Under the pieces are notes generated by a model. The model made no database searches. It was not told the DNA's origin and saw nothing but the letters and a program-made list of their open reading frames with translations. The translations under genes and the position numbers were made by a program. 64,000 nucleotides of DNA from Zygosaccharomyces rouxii (Eukaryota; Ascomycota; Saccharomycetes; Saccharomycetales; Saccharomycetaceae): positions 1,054,001-1,118,000 of the forward strand of contig NC_012991.1 of the NCBI RefSeq assembly GCF_000026365.1, given 5' to 3'. Shown here piece after piece: positions 19,809-30,800 of the stretch. Each line of letters begins with the position of its first letter. Positions within the stretch are counted from its first letter, which is position 1.

Positions 19809-19815
19809 TTACCCG
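19809..19815 (+). promoter_or_regulatory. Reb1 core site in the PXA2 promoter
   Basis: TTACCCG, 356 bp upstream of the PXA2 ATG and just downstream of the two palindromes. Confidence 0.45.
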
Positions 19816-20170
19816 CCTTTCAGTCTTCAATTTATTTTTTCTTCGACAAAGTAGATGCGGGGAACCCCCTTGATGGTGATAGAGCACAGACGACCATATA
19901 ACAATAATAAAAGGTCAATATAATACGAATGAGTTAAAATGATATTCCTACGACTTAGATTGTATTGATTAACAAAGTTAGTTTGATTGATTATTAGTGC
20001 AATACATTTTCCAGTGATCGAAGTATTTAGTGCATACGGGTGAATTCTCACAGTCTTATTATGGGTTATTAATTAAGGGAAGGCGTTTTCATAGGTTTCA
20101 GATTTATTATTATTACTACCATTGTTATTGTCGTTATTACTTTAAATCATTAGTCTCCTGCTTCCTAGTC

Positions 20171-22639
20171 ATGATAGCTGTATCGGAAGTGTTGTCATTT
20201 TATGGGCGGCATAGATTAAAGATTTTGAGAAGTTCTTACGTTTTACTGCTTTTCTCAACGCTGTATGGATTATCAGGTAGTAAAAGTGTATCAAAGGCAG
20301 TCAAAAGGGTTGAAAAAAGGGATAGTATGCATGGTGGGGAGGCTGGTGCAGGCGGTAGTGATTTTGGAATTTATAGCGGCTCTGAAGATGATTCGATGAG
20401 TGACAAGCAGAGTGATGAAGACGAAAATGAGGGTGAGATGCATTTATCTCGCAAGAAGAAAACTGATACAAGACAACATTCACAGAGGAAACACAATCAT
20501 CAACGTTTGGATTTTCTCATAAAATTGATCCTTAGAGATAAAAAATTTATACTGCTGTTTTTAACACAAGCAGTATTATTGGTTATAAGAACCCTACTAT
20601 CGCTACGTGTTGCAACTTTAGATGGTAAAATTGTATCATCCTTGGTGAAGGCCAAGTATTCCAAATTTATTAAAATTTTAGGCAATTGGATGTTACTGGG
20701 GATACCGGCAAGTTTTGTAAACGCATTAATAGCTTATATGACAAGATGGTGTTCATTGACTATTAACAAGATACTTACCACGTATATGCTGGGCAAATAT
20801 TTGGCAAATCACCATACATTCTATGCCGTAGCAGCATCTAGTACAGCCTCTGAGGTCCAAGATAACCTGACAAAGGATATCGCGGCTTTCTCCAATACTG
20901 TATCATCTTTACTAAACCAATTGTTAAAGCCAATGCTAGATTTGCTTCTTTGCTCATTCAGACTACTAAATTCAAACTCTAGTTTTATGGGAGAAGGTAC
21001 ATTGGCATTGGGACTGGTAGTTCACATATCTAACCAATTGTTAAGAGCAGTACAACCTAACTTCACCAAATTGATCATGAAGAGATCTACTATGGAAAGC
21101 TGGTTTAGATCTTTACACTCTAATGTCCATGCCCATAACGAAGAAATTGCGATTATGAGAGGTCAGTCAAATGAATTAACTACTTTAGATTATTCGTTTT
21201 ACGAATTGGTTCTATTCATGAACAGAGAAATTAAGAAAAGATTTGCTTACGATTTTGCTTCTAGTTTTATCATCAAATATTCTTGGGGTGCAGCAGGTTT
21301 AGTGCTTTGTTCTATCCCCATTTTCTTTAGGGATAAAATTGCAATTGCTAGTGAAGATGTTACAGCAGATTTCATTACAAATAGGCGTCTTTTAATGACT
21401 GCATCAGGCTCCTTAGGCAGATTCGTCGAGTTAAAAAGAAGCATTCAACAACTTCGTGGTGTTTGGTTGAGACTAAAACGCTTTGATGAACTATTAGACA
21501 GTCATTCAGGTGCACAAGAGTCTAGATCAGACGATGGTGTTACTATTGAATATGATCAGAAAAGAATTAAATTCGAAAATGTACCGCTAGTGACACCAGC
21601 AGATCAAATATTGATTGAAGAGTTAAATTTTGAATTAAACCATGGTGATCATCTTCTAATAATTGGTCCCAACGGATGTGGTAAATCTTCATTGTTTCGT
21701 ATTCTTGGTGGATTATGGCCTGTTAGGTTATCGCTAGAAGGTAAACCCACTAGAATAGTAATTCCGCCTGGTATGAATGATGATGAATGTTCTATCTTCT
21801 ATTTACCTCAAAAACCTTATATGGGTAATATGACAACCTTCAGGGAGCAAATCATATATCCTGACACAGTTGCACAGTTTGAAAGAAGGTTTCATGGTAA
21901 TTACGGTAAAGGTGATAAGCATTTGGCAAAAATTTTGAGTACATTAGAATTGGAGGATCTTATTTCTGAAAACATGGCTCTGGTAATGGTGAATGCTTCT
22001 GACAATGGTGGAGGAATTAATTCACCTGTGAAACCACGTCAAGCGTTTGATATTAGAAGAAACTGGTCAGAAGAATTATCCGTTGGTGTACAACAGAGAC
22101 TGGCTATGGCAAGAATGTATTACCACAGACCGAAATTTGCAGTCCTAGATGAATGCACTTCAGCGGTATCGCCTGAAATGGAACAGAAGATGTATTTAAC
22201 AGCACAAAGGCTGGGAACTTCACTGATATCGGTGTGTCATAGAACTAGTCTATGGCATTTCCATAACTACCTGTTAAAATTCGATGGTAAAGGTGGGTAT
22301 AAATTTGAACATTTTGATCCGCAAGAAAGACTAGCCAACGAAAATAAGCTAATGGAATTAAATGCAATTCTTGATCAACAAGTTCCAATGTGGGAAAAAC
22401 GACTCAAAGATTTAACAGTGGCCAGAAGATCGAATATCATCCGTAGGTCACAATCAGAATTAATTCAGCCACCATCGCCACCGAAGAATTCTCCAGATGC
22501 AACCAAAATGCCTTTATCCAATGGTCAAAGATTACCAGCAAATCCAGTCGCTGCTACACAACCAAGCAAGATCAACTCAAAACTACTAAGATCTAGTGAT
22601 AGTCAAGAAAAAACAAACGAACCTGTAAATAATATATGA
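20171..22639 (+). CDS. PXA2: Peroxisomal long-chain fatty acid ABC transporter subunit
   Basis: A half-size ABC transporter of the ABCD (adrenoleukodystrophy) family. In yeast Pxa2 pairs with Pxa1 to bring long-chain acyl-CoA into peroxisomes for beta-oxidation. From the ATG at 20171 the protein is 822 aa (853 in S. cerevisiae). The N-terminal half is the membrane domain. It carries the ALD-family [12 protein letters not shown] loop (NEEIAIMRG) before the last helices. The nucleotide-binding domain has Walker [10 protein letters not shown] (from residue 499), the unusual signature LSVGVQQR, Walker [12 protein letters not shown] and the [12 protein letters not shown] switch region. LSVGVQQR is also the form in S. 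cerevisiae Pxa2. The C-terminal tail (about 100 aa) is low-complexity. Confidence 0.95.
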   Translation: MIAVSEVLSFYGRHRLKILRSSYVLLLFSTLYGLSGSKSVSKAVKRVEKRDSMHGGEAGAGGSDFGIYSGSEDDSMSDKQSDEDENEGEMHLSRKKKTDTRQHSQRKHNHQRLDFLIKLILRDKKFILLFLTQAVLLVIRTLLSLRVATLDGKIVSSLVKAKYSKFIKILGNWMLLGIPASFVNALIAYMTRWCSLTINKILTTYMLGKYLANHHTFYAVAASSTASEVQDNLTKDIAAFSNTVSSLLNQLLKPMLDLLLCSFRLLNSNSSFMGEGTLALGLVVHISNQLLRAVQPNFTKLIMKRSTMESWFRSLHSNVHAHNEEIAIMRGQSNELTTLDYSFYELVLFMNREIKKRFAYDFASSFIIKYSWGAAGLVLCSIPIFFRDKIAIASEDVTADFITNRRLLMTASGSLGRFVELKRSIQQLRGVWLRLKRFDELLDSHSGAQESRSDDGVTIEYDQKRIKFENVPLVTPADQILIEELNFELNHGDHLLIIGPNGCGKSSLFRILGGLWPVRLSLEGKPTRIVIPPGMNDDECSIFYLPQKPYMGNMTTFREQIIYPDTVAQFERRFHGNYGKGDKHLAKILSTLELEDLISENMALVMVNASDNGGGINSPVKPRQAFDIRRNWSEELSVGVQQRLAMARMYYHRPKFAVLDECTSAVSPEMEQKMYLTAQRLGTSLISVCHRTSLWHFHNYLLKFDGKGGYKFEHFDPQERLANENKLMELNAILDQQVPMWEKRLKDLTVARRSNIIRRSQSELIQPPSPPKNSPDATKMPLSNGQRLPANPVAATQPSKINSKLLRSSDSQEKTNEPVNNI

Positions 22640-22849
22640 AGCCTATCTCAATAACATCAAAAAATATCAAAGGGCGAATGGTAATTCATACCATTATTCT
22701 CTGTTCTTTTATGATTAAGAATTGTATATTGTCATTTTATCTGTATTTTTCTTAGTACCTACAACGTAGAACGTAATAAGGTGATGATATGTATAAGAGG
22801 AACCTTAAACCTAGAGAAAAGCTTGGAAAAAGATAGACCCATCAACGTA

Positions 22850-24490
22850 ATGGAATGCTGGCATTTTGCAGAGACTACATCTTCTGGGCAACCTATTTTA
22901 AGAGAGAATGAGAAGGATATACTCATTGACCAGATGGTTGGTTTGTACCATAACAAATCAAAGATTTTAAACAGACAAAAGGGTAGAATCTTCCTTACTT
23001 CACAGAGAATAGTTTATGTCGATGACTTGAATCCAACAAAAAACTCTTTGAGCCTTGAATTGAGTGGCATTGAATCCCTACAGTTTTCATCAAGATTCCT
23101 TCGAAGATCAGCACGACTCATTTTATTCGTAAAGAAGGTTGACGATTCTCAAGTTATTGGTCCCGATGGTAAAGCGACAGGTTATTATGAAAACTGCATT
23201 AGTACTTGGGTCTGTCCCATTTGCATGATGTCCAATGAAACAAAGGGCGAATTCACTGAATCTACTGACCCTTGCCCCATATGTGTCAATTGTGGTGTAG
23301 CAGCAGATTATGAAATGACAAAAGATTCCTTGAGTATTTCACTCTCAAATGATTACCTCAAAGGGAGTAGCTCGGAAAGCTTTGACTCCAAGAGTAATGA
23401 CGTTAATCAATGCCCTGCATGTACTTTTATCAACCATTATCAAATCACTAATTGCGAAATATGTGGAACTAGGTTGCCAAATTCAAAAATACGACAAGGT
23501 ACTAACAATGAAATTGGGTTTAAGGACTCTAGAGTTCATTTTGAACTGGAACATCCAATTTCAACTAGTAAAAATGTGAATGATGAAGTTACGAATTTCT
23601 TACAGATAAGTTTCCGTAAATCTGATGGGGTACTATTTGCCCAAGCTACTGAAAAGGCGCTCAAAGATTTGAAGAAGACAGAATTGGGTAGCGTTTATAA
23701 CAAGAATTTGGTTTCGGTCAACGGCGTTAAAGTAAAGGACGAGGGTTTAACCGATTTACCACTGTTAGAGACGAAGTTGGGTAAGATTGGTATCACCAGT
23801 TTAGAGAAATCCGGCGAAACTCAGTTACTCAACAATGATATAATATTCAATAATGCATTAACCGATCTTAACAGATTGATGTCATTAGCAAACGATATTG
23901 AACAGTTGTACACTGGAATTTCTCCCAAATTATTGGGCGAGAGGAAAGAAGGTGGCCATAAACCATCTTTGATCTTGGATAGAGAGAAATTTTATAACAA
24001 GTCATTATTTTTGGATGAGATTGCTCGTGAGATTTATGAATTTGCCATATCAGAATTCAAAGCTGAAAAAGAAAGACTTGGATACGTAATGGTAACTTTA
24101 GTGGATCTCTATGCAATGTACAACAAATGCATGAGGATTGGAACTGGTCTCATATCACCACAAGAAATGCGCGAAGCCTGCGAAAGGTTCGAAGAATTAG
24201 GTTTAAAGGATTTGAAATTGACGAAGATCAACGGTCGTGTTCTTTGTCTGGCGTCGAAAAATTCGTTTGACTTTGTAAAGACTAAAATTTTGGACATCGT
24301 AAATGAATCTGCTGGCTGTGATCCACTACTACTGACTCAATTACTCAACAGGGACAGCTCGAATGCATGGACTTTTGCTATTATCACGGAAGTATTGCAA
24401 AATTGTATCGACCATGGTGACATAGTCATCGATGAACAAATCAGCGGTATTCATTACTACAGAAACAGTTATTGGCCTGTAGCAGTCTGA
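22850..24490 (+). CDS. VPS36: ESCRT-II subunit Vps36
   Basis: 546 aa from the ATG at 22850; the frame continues upstream to an earlier ATG at 22784, but family N-termini begin at MExWH, so the later start is used. The protein is a subunit of ESCRT-II, which sorts ubiquitinated cargo into multivesicular bodies. It has a split GLUE domain (lipid and ESCRT-I/ubiquitin binding) in the first 260 residues. Two NZF zinc fingers are inserted in it (CPICMMSN..CPICVNC and CPACTF..CEICG). The C-terminal tandem winged helices (about 320-546) carry DREKFxNKxLFLDEIAREIYEF and end in GIHYYRNSYWP, near-identical to the family. Both fingers are intact. Confidence 0.96.
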   Translation: MECWHFAETTSSGQPILRENEKDILIDQMVGLYHNKSKILNRQKGRIFLTSQRIVYVDDLNPTKNSLSLELSGIESLQFSSRFLRRSARLILFVKKVDDSQVIGPDGKATGYYENCISTWVCPICMMSNETKGEFTESTDPCPICVNCGVAADYEMTKDSLSISLSNDYLKGSSSESFDSKSNDVNQCPACTFINHYQITNCEICGTRLPNSKIRQGTNNEIGFKDSRVHFELEHPISTSKNVNDEVTNFLQISFRKSDGVLFAQATEKALKDLKKTELGSVYNKNLVSVNGVKVKDEGLTDLPLLETKLGKIGITSLEKSGETQLLNNDIIFNNALTDLNRLMSLANDIEQLYTGISPKLLGERKEGGHKPSLILDREKFYNKSLFLDEIAREIYEFAISEFKAEKERLGYVMVTLVDLYAMYNKCMRIGTGLISPQEMREACERFEELGLKDLKLTKINGRVLCLASKNSFDFVKTKILDIVNESAGCDPLLLTQLLNRDSSNAWTFAIITEVLQNCIDHGDIVIDEQISGIHYYRNSYWPVAV

Positions 24491-24583
24491 CCAAAAACAA
24501 ACACAGTTTTGAACTATAGATCATCTATATATGTAAATATACCCCGGTGATAAAGAAAGAAGACTAAGAAAAAAAAAAGATCA

Positions 24584-25732
24584 TTATACCATATCCTGAG
24601 CCGCAGCTACGTTCCCTGTAGGAGATGTCGTTACATTCGCATTCCCATCAATGTTGTTTGAAGACACGATGCGAGGAAGAGATTCAATTTCCTGCACAAT
24701 AAATTCCTTTTCATCGATAAAAGTTGGTTCCTGGCATTCCAAACCAAAAGTTTCAAAATATTTCAACAATTTTTCCCTGTTTTTAACCAAAATATCAAAA
24801 ACCGGTTTTGACTTCCTCGGATTGGCTACTATGACTTTAAAGACGTTAAATGCTTCGTGTTGCAAATTTTTGGATTTATCTGTCATCAATACCATTATCA
24901 ATTTCAGGTTGTCCAGCGAATTGATATACGTATTCATCAATTGATTATTAGACCTAATCACAATCAAAGATGCCAATAATTTAGTGCTTTGCCTTTTTGT
25001 CACATAAGATCCGTGCGCCATAAGTTTATTAATATTCTGGATGAATTTATTCATATTATTCTCATTATTAAAAAACTCCTTGGAGACCAACTTTGTATGC
25101 GTGGTTAATGCTGAACTCAAAATCTGCAGAGATTCTGTACTGGTTTCAAAATTCCCAAACCTCACAATATCAAAGAGCTTCCACAACTGAGGGTCTTGCA
25201 AAATGATACGACATAACTGTTCGTACTTAATACATTCCATTATCATATTCCCCACCGTTAAGAAAACATCGTTGGCTGTCTTTCTCTGCATAGCCGACTC
25301 CACTGTTCTCAACATCGTATATATCGTCTTAGGTTTCGATACCAAATAATCCACAGTAACCAGTTTATTATCCTTAGAATACCTCAAACAAATCGAAAAT
25401 ATCAGTGTAACTTCTTTCCTTGCCTCGAATTCTAGATCTCCAAAGTGTATCAGCAAATCGTAGAACAACTCCGCCCTATATATGGCACCATAAAGTTCAT
25501 CAATAGACTCTGCATTCGGACGTGGATCAGTATCACCAAGAATGAAATGTTTCGTGTACATCAAATATTTGGAAACTTCCTCTTGAGCCTTCCGCTTACT
25601 ATCCTGAGTGGAACTAGATTCTATCTTACTAAGTTGATCGCTAATAAATTTGACATAGTCTTGAGGGGACTTAGGATTCTTTTTCCACCAGAAGGTCATA
25701 TCTAAGTCTTGATTCTTATACTTCTTGAACAT
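24584..25732 (-). CDS. HYM1: Hym1, Mo25-like RAM network scaffold
   Basis: 382 aa (399 in S. cerevisiae) of helical repeat protein in the Mo25 family, with the starting block FWWKKNPKSPQDYVKFI and the C-terminal KNREKLLKYFETF typical of Mo25. In yeast Hym1 belongs to the RAM network with Kic1, Cbk1, Sog2 and Tao3, controlling Ace2 and cell separation after division. Position and strand match YKL189W. The 3' ends of VPS36 and HYM1 converge with a 93 bp gap. Confidence 0.95.
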   Translation of the reverse strand: MFKKYKNQDLDMTFWWKKNPKSPQDYVKFISDQLSKIESSSTQDSKRKAQEEVSKYLMYTKHFILGDTDPRPNAESIDELYGAIYRAELFYDLLIHFGDLEFEARKEVTLIFSICLRYSKDNKLVTVDYLVSKPKTIYTMLRTVESAMQRKTANDVFLTVGNMIMECIKYEQLCRIILQDPQLWKLFDIVRFGNFETSTESLQILSSALTTHTKLVSKEFFNNENNMNKFIQNINKLMAHGSYVTKRQSTKLLASLIVIRSNNQLMNTYINSLDNLKLIMVLMTDKSKNLQHEAFNVFKVIVANPRKSKPVFDILVKNREKLLKYFETFGLECQEPTFIDEKEFIVQEIESLPRIVSSNNIDGNANVTTSPTGNVAAAQDMV

Positions 25733-26476
25733 GGTTCACGATTAAATGTAAAGGTTAATCAGGAAATGATGAAAGAACCTGGGGAAAATTTTCTTTATTA
25801 CAACAGAGTCTTATACTAGTTTAGCAGATCGACAAAAGGTACCAATCACCGATTTGACCTGTACCTCTATAGTGTGCTTTAATGGTGTAGTTTGAAACTT
25901 GTTTGACGCTTTTATTGACACAAAAGGTAAAAAGATTAAACATAATGATCACGCGAAAGTCACGTTTTATAGTAGTACAAATGATTCTAATTGATACTGG
26001 AACTAGAAACCAATCGATGCTGCATCTATTTAACTCCTTCATGTTCTTGGGCGGCTCTGCTTTTCCCCTATACTACACTGAATTTCGATGCGTGTCCTTG
26101 TGTATATTGCGAGCTTATCGAATATAGACGCCACGAAAATAATATTATTTTTGTTTTAAATTTTTATTTTTATTTTTATTGGCAATATGATTATTGGCAT
26201 TATTATCACTGTCGTAATGTGTCCGTCGCTCCCACATTTTCCTCAGCTATGTCTACTAGTTCGAGGAACTAAACCTACCTTGATACAGCCCCTTCACTAT
26301 AATTGATTTGTCTTCAATATTTCAATACCATTGAAGCTTAACAACAAAATTTCATTTGAAAGCAATCGGCGAACGTTTGGGCGATAGAGGTCACTGTGTA
26401 AATACCCTGCAGATTTTCCAAACCATCACCATCCTAATTGCGCGCCATAAATCCACTGTCGGTGCAAATGGAATAT
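25733..26476. other. HYM1 promoter / CDC73 3' region
   Basis: 744 bp. It includes a short TTTTTA-type repeat around 26157-26180. Overlapping small ORFs in both strands (25821-26272) lack conserved motifs. I recognise no specific site or RNA gene. Confidence 0.45.
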
Positions 26477-27652
26477 CTATCGATAACCTCTTGCTATCAA
26501 TTCCCTTTCAATACTGCCCCAAAAGAATCTGGCAACTTCTATATCCCTGAATCTTTTGCTCTTATCCAATTCCACTCTCTGAACATTCCACTGTTGTACG
26601 TGTCTAGGGACAGCATCACCTGCAAAATGGAAATAATACCCTTTGCAATGCTGGAACAATTCAGCTGGTGTATTCCACTGGTAGTTGTTAAATTGCCATG
26701 TATGTCCCATGGTGAAAACTGCAACCACTCTATCCCAATATTCCGGCTTTGTAAACATCCTCGTGTTGTTAACGATTAAAAATCTAACCGGCTTCGATAA
26801 ACGATCCAAGCTCTTTTCCACTGTAACTAAATCAGACTGCGATCCTGGCAATTCTCGAGGATTGACGTATTGTGAATTTTCCAAAAACTGTTTTATGTTT
26901 GCCATGGTGAAAACCGAAGATGCAGCTGAAGGTATTAAAATGATCGGATCTTTACGTTGTGCGGGTTTCGAAGAACCATGAGGTTTGTGAACTTGTCCAT
27001 GTCCATTTTGTACAGACTTTTTAGATTTAAGCGATGCCTTGATCGATTGCACAAGTTTTAACTCTGCATCTTTGACCAAATACCCGTAGTTTATCAATTT
27101 GTTACCACGAAGTGAGGTGTTATGGTCTAATAATGGCCTTTCATGGGATAATATTTGAAGTAGTTCGGGGTCATTCTGTAAAGCAACATCATGGCCGTTG
27201 GCCGCTTGTTCTTCTCCACCATGGGGATTTTCCAATCGCGAATCTTTCTGCTCTCCAGACTCTAAGGCATGATCCTTAACTTCTACCGCAGGTGTTACAT
27301 ACTGCGATGTTTCTGATTCACCTGATAACCAATTCAATAGATCTGTTCTCTGCAGAAATGAAATGTTAATCAGTTGTTTAGCTTGACAATCTGCCAAATA
27401 ATCTGCTGCACTCGAATCCCTATGCAACCAACACTGGATAATAGCTCTCAATGGTACTTTTTGACCTTCCAATTCGAATTCAGTAAGTTCATCTAGTGAC
27501 TCCTTATCGTCACCTTCTGAATTTCCCTTGGGTTGGAACGAAACAGTTTTTGCTGCCACCACGTCTGAAGCTTCATTGCCATCCTCCTTGAGCAGGGAAA
27601 ACTTATCCCCAGATTTTAAATGTTTTCTAACTCTTAACAATAACGAAGACAT
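26477..27652 (-). CDS. CDC73: Cdc73, Paf1 complex subunit (parafibromin homologue)
   Basis: 391 aa (393 in S. cerevisiae) from the ATG at 27652; the frame extends five codons upstream only with a TTG. Cdc73 is part of the Paf1 complex, which travels with RNA polymerase II and promotes histone modification and elongation. The N-terminal segment has LRVRKHLKSGD. The C-terminal Ras-like domain (about 235-391) starts near DPIILIPSAASSVFTMANIKQFLENS and includes RFLIVNNTRMFTKPEYWDRVVAVFTMG. It shares a divergent promoter of 219 bp with the helicase gene, in which there is a PAC motif. Confidence 0.96.
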   Translation of the reverse strand: MSSLLLRVRKHLKSGDKFSLLKEDGNEASDVVAAKTVSFQPKGNSEGDDKESLDELTEFELEGQKVPLRAIIQCWLHRDSSAADYLADCQAKQLINISFLQRTDLLNWLSGESETSQYVTPAVEVKDHALESGEQKDSRLENPHGGEEQAANGHDVALQNDPELLQILSHERPLLDHNTSLRGNKLINYGYLVKDAELKLVQSIKASLKSKKSVQNGHGQVHKPHGSSKPAQRKDPIILIPSAASSVFTMANIKQFLENSQYVNPRELPGSQSDLVTVEKSLDRLSKPVRFLIVNNTRMFTKPEYWDRVVAVFTMGHTWQFNNYQWNTPAELFQHCKGYYFHFAGDAVPRHVQQWNVQRVELDKSKRFRDIEVARFFWGSIERELIARGYR

Positions 27653-27745
27653 ATCGACAACACTCAATTGTAACTCCTATTGACCGTATGTCTTCAGTTT
27701 TAATGATGTTTAAAGGTTTATAGTGCTGAATTTTTTTTTTTCAAC

Positions 27746-27755
27746 AGCTCATCGC
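27746..27755 (-). promoter_or_regulatory. PAC motif between CDC73 and the helicase gene
   Basis: AGCTCATCGC, that is GCGATGAGCT on the minus strand, matches the PAC consensus GCGATGAGMT bound by Dot6/Tod6. A T-rich tract next to it ends in TTTCA and resembles an RRPE. It lies 117 bp upstream of the helicase ATG. Confidence 0.5.
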
Positions 27756-27871
27756 ATCCAACCATTTCAAGAAAATAAGCTAATGCATAGTTAGAAGTTA
27801 TCCAATAAAACTCGCATTAGAGCATAATTCGTTAGCTTTGAAGTCCCGAGACCAATTTATTTCCAATAATC

Positions 27872-30800
27872 ATGGGTAAAAAGGGTAAGGCATCGAGTAA
27901 AAGCCCACCTCCCGCCGAAACGGCTCCTGTAGGTAAGAAGAAAGGTAAGGGAAAGAAAGAAGAACTTTCTGAAGATGAAAAGGCAAAGAGACAAGTCAAC
28001 AGGACCAAAGTGACTTCGACGTCAAGCTGGACTGGTAAACTACCACATACACTGCTGCATGAGACGTGTCAGAGGAGGAAGTGGAATAAAGTGGACTATG
28101 AAATGAAGAAAATAGGCGACAAGGGAATGTTAGCCATAGCGGTTCTTTCCTGCACAGATCCTAAGTCAAAGGAAGTTCTAACAGTTAGGATGAATGATCC
28201 TACTTATGATAAAGTGAGTGGTAAGGGAGCACAAGTACCGCAGGAGACTCCAATGGAAGCAAGACACTTGGCCGCTACAGTAGCATTATACAGAATTTCA
28301 TACAATACCAATTTGCACATGATGCTACCACCAAATCACAAGAAACTATGGTACGACTTGGATGATTGTCGTAAGTCTTTGATGAAGGAAAATCCGTCAA
28401 AGGCTCAAAAGTTATTCGATATAGATCCATTCAAGACACTTATAGAGGAACAGAAGCAGAGAGAACAGAAAGCTAAGGATCATGAAGCAAAAAACAGACA
28501 GGCAGCTAAGGAGCAGACTACTACTGTGTTAACTTCTTTGGGTTCGAAGAGCGCTAAACCAGAGAAGGATACCACGAAAAAGAAACCTCAATCTTCTACT
28601 GTTGCTGCTGGCTCTGCGAATAGAAATACGAACATATCTTTCCCCAGAAAGGCCTGGGACAATGCAGCGTTTGTGGATTTCGAAGAATCTCTTAGACAGA
28701 AGATCGAATCTTCTATTAAACTACATATCAATTGGAGTAACAAGAGAGTTAAGACTACAGATGCAAAATCTTCCAATAGAGATGCACTTAGGGAGAAATT
28801 GCTATCGTTACAATTTAGACCACCGCATGTGGAAGAAGCTCTAGTCTACAAAGATCCTCTTTCTTTCCTTCTTTTCCACTTGCCAGAGGATGATCTGCCG
28901 CCCTATTTCCACAAGAGAAAGGAGGACTCGAAGAATATGGTTGAGATCTCATCCATGCCGTTGGAAGTAAGAAACAAGGTTGATAGACTAGCTGAAAGTG
29001 GTATCTCTAAGGAGGAGGCTGCATTCGTCCTGGAGAGCTGTAACATGGATGAAAATGAAGCAGCAGGAAAGTTAACCGCCAACATTGTGCCACAACTAGA
29101 ATCAACTGTGGGGCCTCTTACTTCCGAGAAAGAATCTTTAGAGACTTGGAATCAAGAATTAGAAGGTTTACAGAGCATGTATCCTGAATCGGTACAAATT
29201 CTAAAACCAGATTCTTGTTATACGGTCGACTTGATAAAGGATTTTAAGCTAAAGCTTAAGGTTTACAGAACTAGCCATTATCCATCTGTTCTCCCTGGTG
29301 TCATAGTCTCTACATTTGATAGAAATTACAAATTACCCAATTATATCAAGCTAAAGATTTTACAAAATCTGATGCAATATGTCGCGGATTCGAACTTACT
29401 CGGCGACATGCTAGTGTTCCACTTATACCTGTGGTTGCAAGATCATTTGAAGGAAATTATCGAGAACCCAGGGCCCCTTCTTTCAGAAAGAGAGTTATTG
29501 GCATCTTCAAATAGCAAAAAAGAAAGTTACGCAGATTCCAATGAGAATTCCAAAAAGTTTGGCAAGAAGCGTACTCAGAATTCTCTGAATGATCAAGAAA
29601 TTGCTGCACTCAAACGAGAATATTCACAGAGAATTTCCACTTTACAATATAAAGCCATGCTCGACACAAGAGCTAATCTTCCTGCGTGGAAGAGGCAAAA
29701 GCTGATTGTAGATCTGGTCAAGAGCCATGATGTGACTTTGGTAACAGGTGAGACTGGTTCTGGTAAATCTACTCAAGTGGTACAATTCCTACTGGACACT
29801 TTACAAGCAGAAAAAAACGATTTTGGTAATACTAAAATTATTTGTACGCAACCCAGAAGAATTTCTGCCATTGGTTTGGCAGAACGTGTCTCTGACGAAC
29901 GATGTGTAAAATGTGGTGATGAAGTAGGTTATGTGATCAGAGGTGTAAACAAGGCAACTAACAAAACCAGGATTAGATTTATGACTACTGGTGTGCTAGT
30001 TCGTATTTTACAGACAGATGCATCTTTCTTAAAAGATTCCATATTGGTCATTGATGAAGTCCACGAGAGATCCGTAGACACTGATTTAATTGTGGTCCTT
30101 TTAAAGAATTTAATGGGTAGAATTTCTGGGCTAAAGATTGTCCTAATGAGTGCTACAGTGAATGTAGATGTTTTCAAAGAATTTTTCCAAGGTCTTGGTA
30201 CTTGTCACATTGAAGGTCGTACTTTCCCCATTAAGGACTATTATTTAGATGATATCTTAGATATGGTGGACTTTAAGATCAGATCAGATAAATTCCAAAG
30301 ATATTTGGATTACGATGAGAAGGACAGGGAAGAGTACATTAGGCCCACCGCAGACTCCAAGTTTTTTAGATCTGGTCAAATCAATTATGACCTGATCTGT
30401 GAGGTAGTAAAACACGTAGACCAACAACTAGATTCTCAGGCAAACGATGGATCTATAATTGTATTTTTGCCAGGTGTTGCCGAAATCAACAGGTGCTGTC
30501 GTATGCTTGAACAGGACGATGGTGGTAATGGTTTGGTAGTTTTACCGCTACACTCTGCCTTGACTCCTGAGGATCAGAAGAGGGTATTTAAAAGCTATGG
30601 CTCCAAACGTAAGGTAGTGGTTTCCACCAACATTGCAGAAACGTCTATCACTATCAGTGACTGTGTTGCTACCATCGATACAGGTAGAGCTAAGACAATG
30701 GTATACAACCCTAATGACAATACAACAAGATTGACAGAAACTTTTATCTCTAAGGCCGAAGCAAATCAACGTAGGGGTCGTGCTGGTAGAGTTCGTGAAG

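Larger units (their letters stand above)
19551..20170. other. PXA2 promoter region
   Basis: 620 bp between the divergent dead transporter and PXA2. It contains a tight cluster at 19755-19815: a perfect 17 bp palindrome, a CGGAGT-N9-ACTCCG palindrome and a Reb1 site. The frame of PXA2 is open for 47 codons upstream of its ATG but has no ATG there. Confidence 0.6.

Noticed and set aside
25821..26272. Overlapping ORFs of 70-95 codons in the HYM1 upstream region
   Set aside because: No conserved motifs, several overlapping frames, and no counterpart in the syntenic S. cerevisiae order.
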